The notes under the pieces were generated by a model, which was not told where the DNA came from, ran no database searches, and saw nothing but the letters and a program-made list of their open reading frames with translations. From Eleginops maclovinus (taxonomy: Eukaryota > Chordata > Actinopteri > Perciformes > Eleginopidae), in assembly GCF_036324505.1 (NCBI RefSeq), contig NC_086350.1, positions 28,368,948 to 28,432,947 of the forward strand: 64,000 nucleotides of DNA. Reading direction: 5' to 3'. Made by a program: the position numbers and the translations under genes. Every line of letters begins with the position of its first letter. Position 1 is the first letter of the stretch. This document shows positions 63,901 through 64,000 of this stretch, in pieces.

Positions 63901-64000
63901 GAGGCTAAACTGTTGCTGAAGGGATTGATTTTCTAAAGGTGGACATTTTTTTATAAATGTGGCTTCATTTGTTCACAACTTTAAATCACAGCTGCTCTCA
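60965..64000. other. trhr intron 4, next exon not found
   Basis: I looked for the TM6-TM7 exon (expected start VTKM, NPxxY near the end) and did not see it. A fish repeat motif (TTAGATGCTTTTATCCAAAG, GGGCAATCCCCACAGGAGCA) is at 62399-62470. Otherwise AT-rich with no gene. Confidence 0.5.

Noticed and set aside
60965..64000. Remaining trhr exon with TM6-TM7
   Set aside because: Searched for VTKM-like start, CWxP-like or NPxxY motifs in the plus frames and found none; it is probably beyond the window.

Overview
This is vertebrate nuclear DNA, almost certainly from a ray-finned (teleost) fish. Both host genes are recognisable vertebrate genes with many GT-AG introns. The rest is dense in repeats typical of fish: L2- and RTE/Rex3-like LINEs, a Tc1 element with long inverted repeats, several hAT and MITE elements, a P-like element, a piggyBac-like MITE, Ty3/gypsy fragments and long (CA)n tracts. 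I see no operons, CRISPR arrays, rRNA or tRNA genes.

Layout. 1-1946: a decayed Ty3/gypsy pol fragment with a candidate 3' LTR. 3275-32200, minus strand: a complete zc3h18 gene. I resolved 18 coding exons by reading splice sites; they join with consistent phase into 1153 codons plus stop, from the ATG at 30936 to the stop at 4172. A poly(A) signal lies at 3300-3295 and a non-coding 5' exon region near 32.0-32.2 kb. Its introns hold a hAT-like foldback (7.0-8.2 kb), a Tc1 element split by an L2 LINE (10.2-13.6 kb), four hAT-type deletion copies (17.5-18.7, 21.2-22.4, 23.1-23.6 and 27.3-27.7 kb) and a piggyBac-like MITE (25.1-26.2 kb).

32.2-43.9 kb: intergenic space between the two divergently transcribed genes, with an inverted L2 carrying two copies of one MITE, a 41-bp hairpin, an interrupted gypsy RNase H fragment and two GT microsatellites. 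43946 to beyond 60964, plus strand: the first four coding exons of a thyrotropin-releasing hormone receptor (probably trhr2), ending after the third intracellular loop. TM6, TM7 and the tail lie beyond the window or were not found.

The main discovery candidate is in the 13.8-kb third trhr intron. A hAT element there is split by a roughly 6-kb Academ-like DNA transposon (about 49.3-55.3 kb). It has terminal inverted repeats, a spliced 5' exon, a multi-cysteine N-terminal region, an XPG/FEN1-like nuclease and a Cys-rich C-terminal exon, all damaged by frameshifts and stops. Inside it, in reverse orientation, lies the C-terminal part of an OTUD6B-like deubiquitinase. Beside it are a near full-length RTE-type LINE (55.7-58.7 kb, minus) and exons of a P-element/THAP9-like transposase (59.15-60.11 kb, minus). 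A separate 197-bp copy of the Academ-like first exon and splice donor sits in trhr intron 1.

The two host genes do not act in one pathway: zc3h18 is nuclear RNA metabolism, trhr is peptide-hormone signalling. Their adjacency matches, from memory, the mammalian Zc3h18-Trhr2 neighbourhood. All assignments come from reading the sequence and from family knowledge; no search was run.
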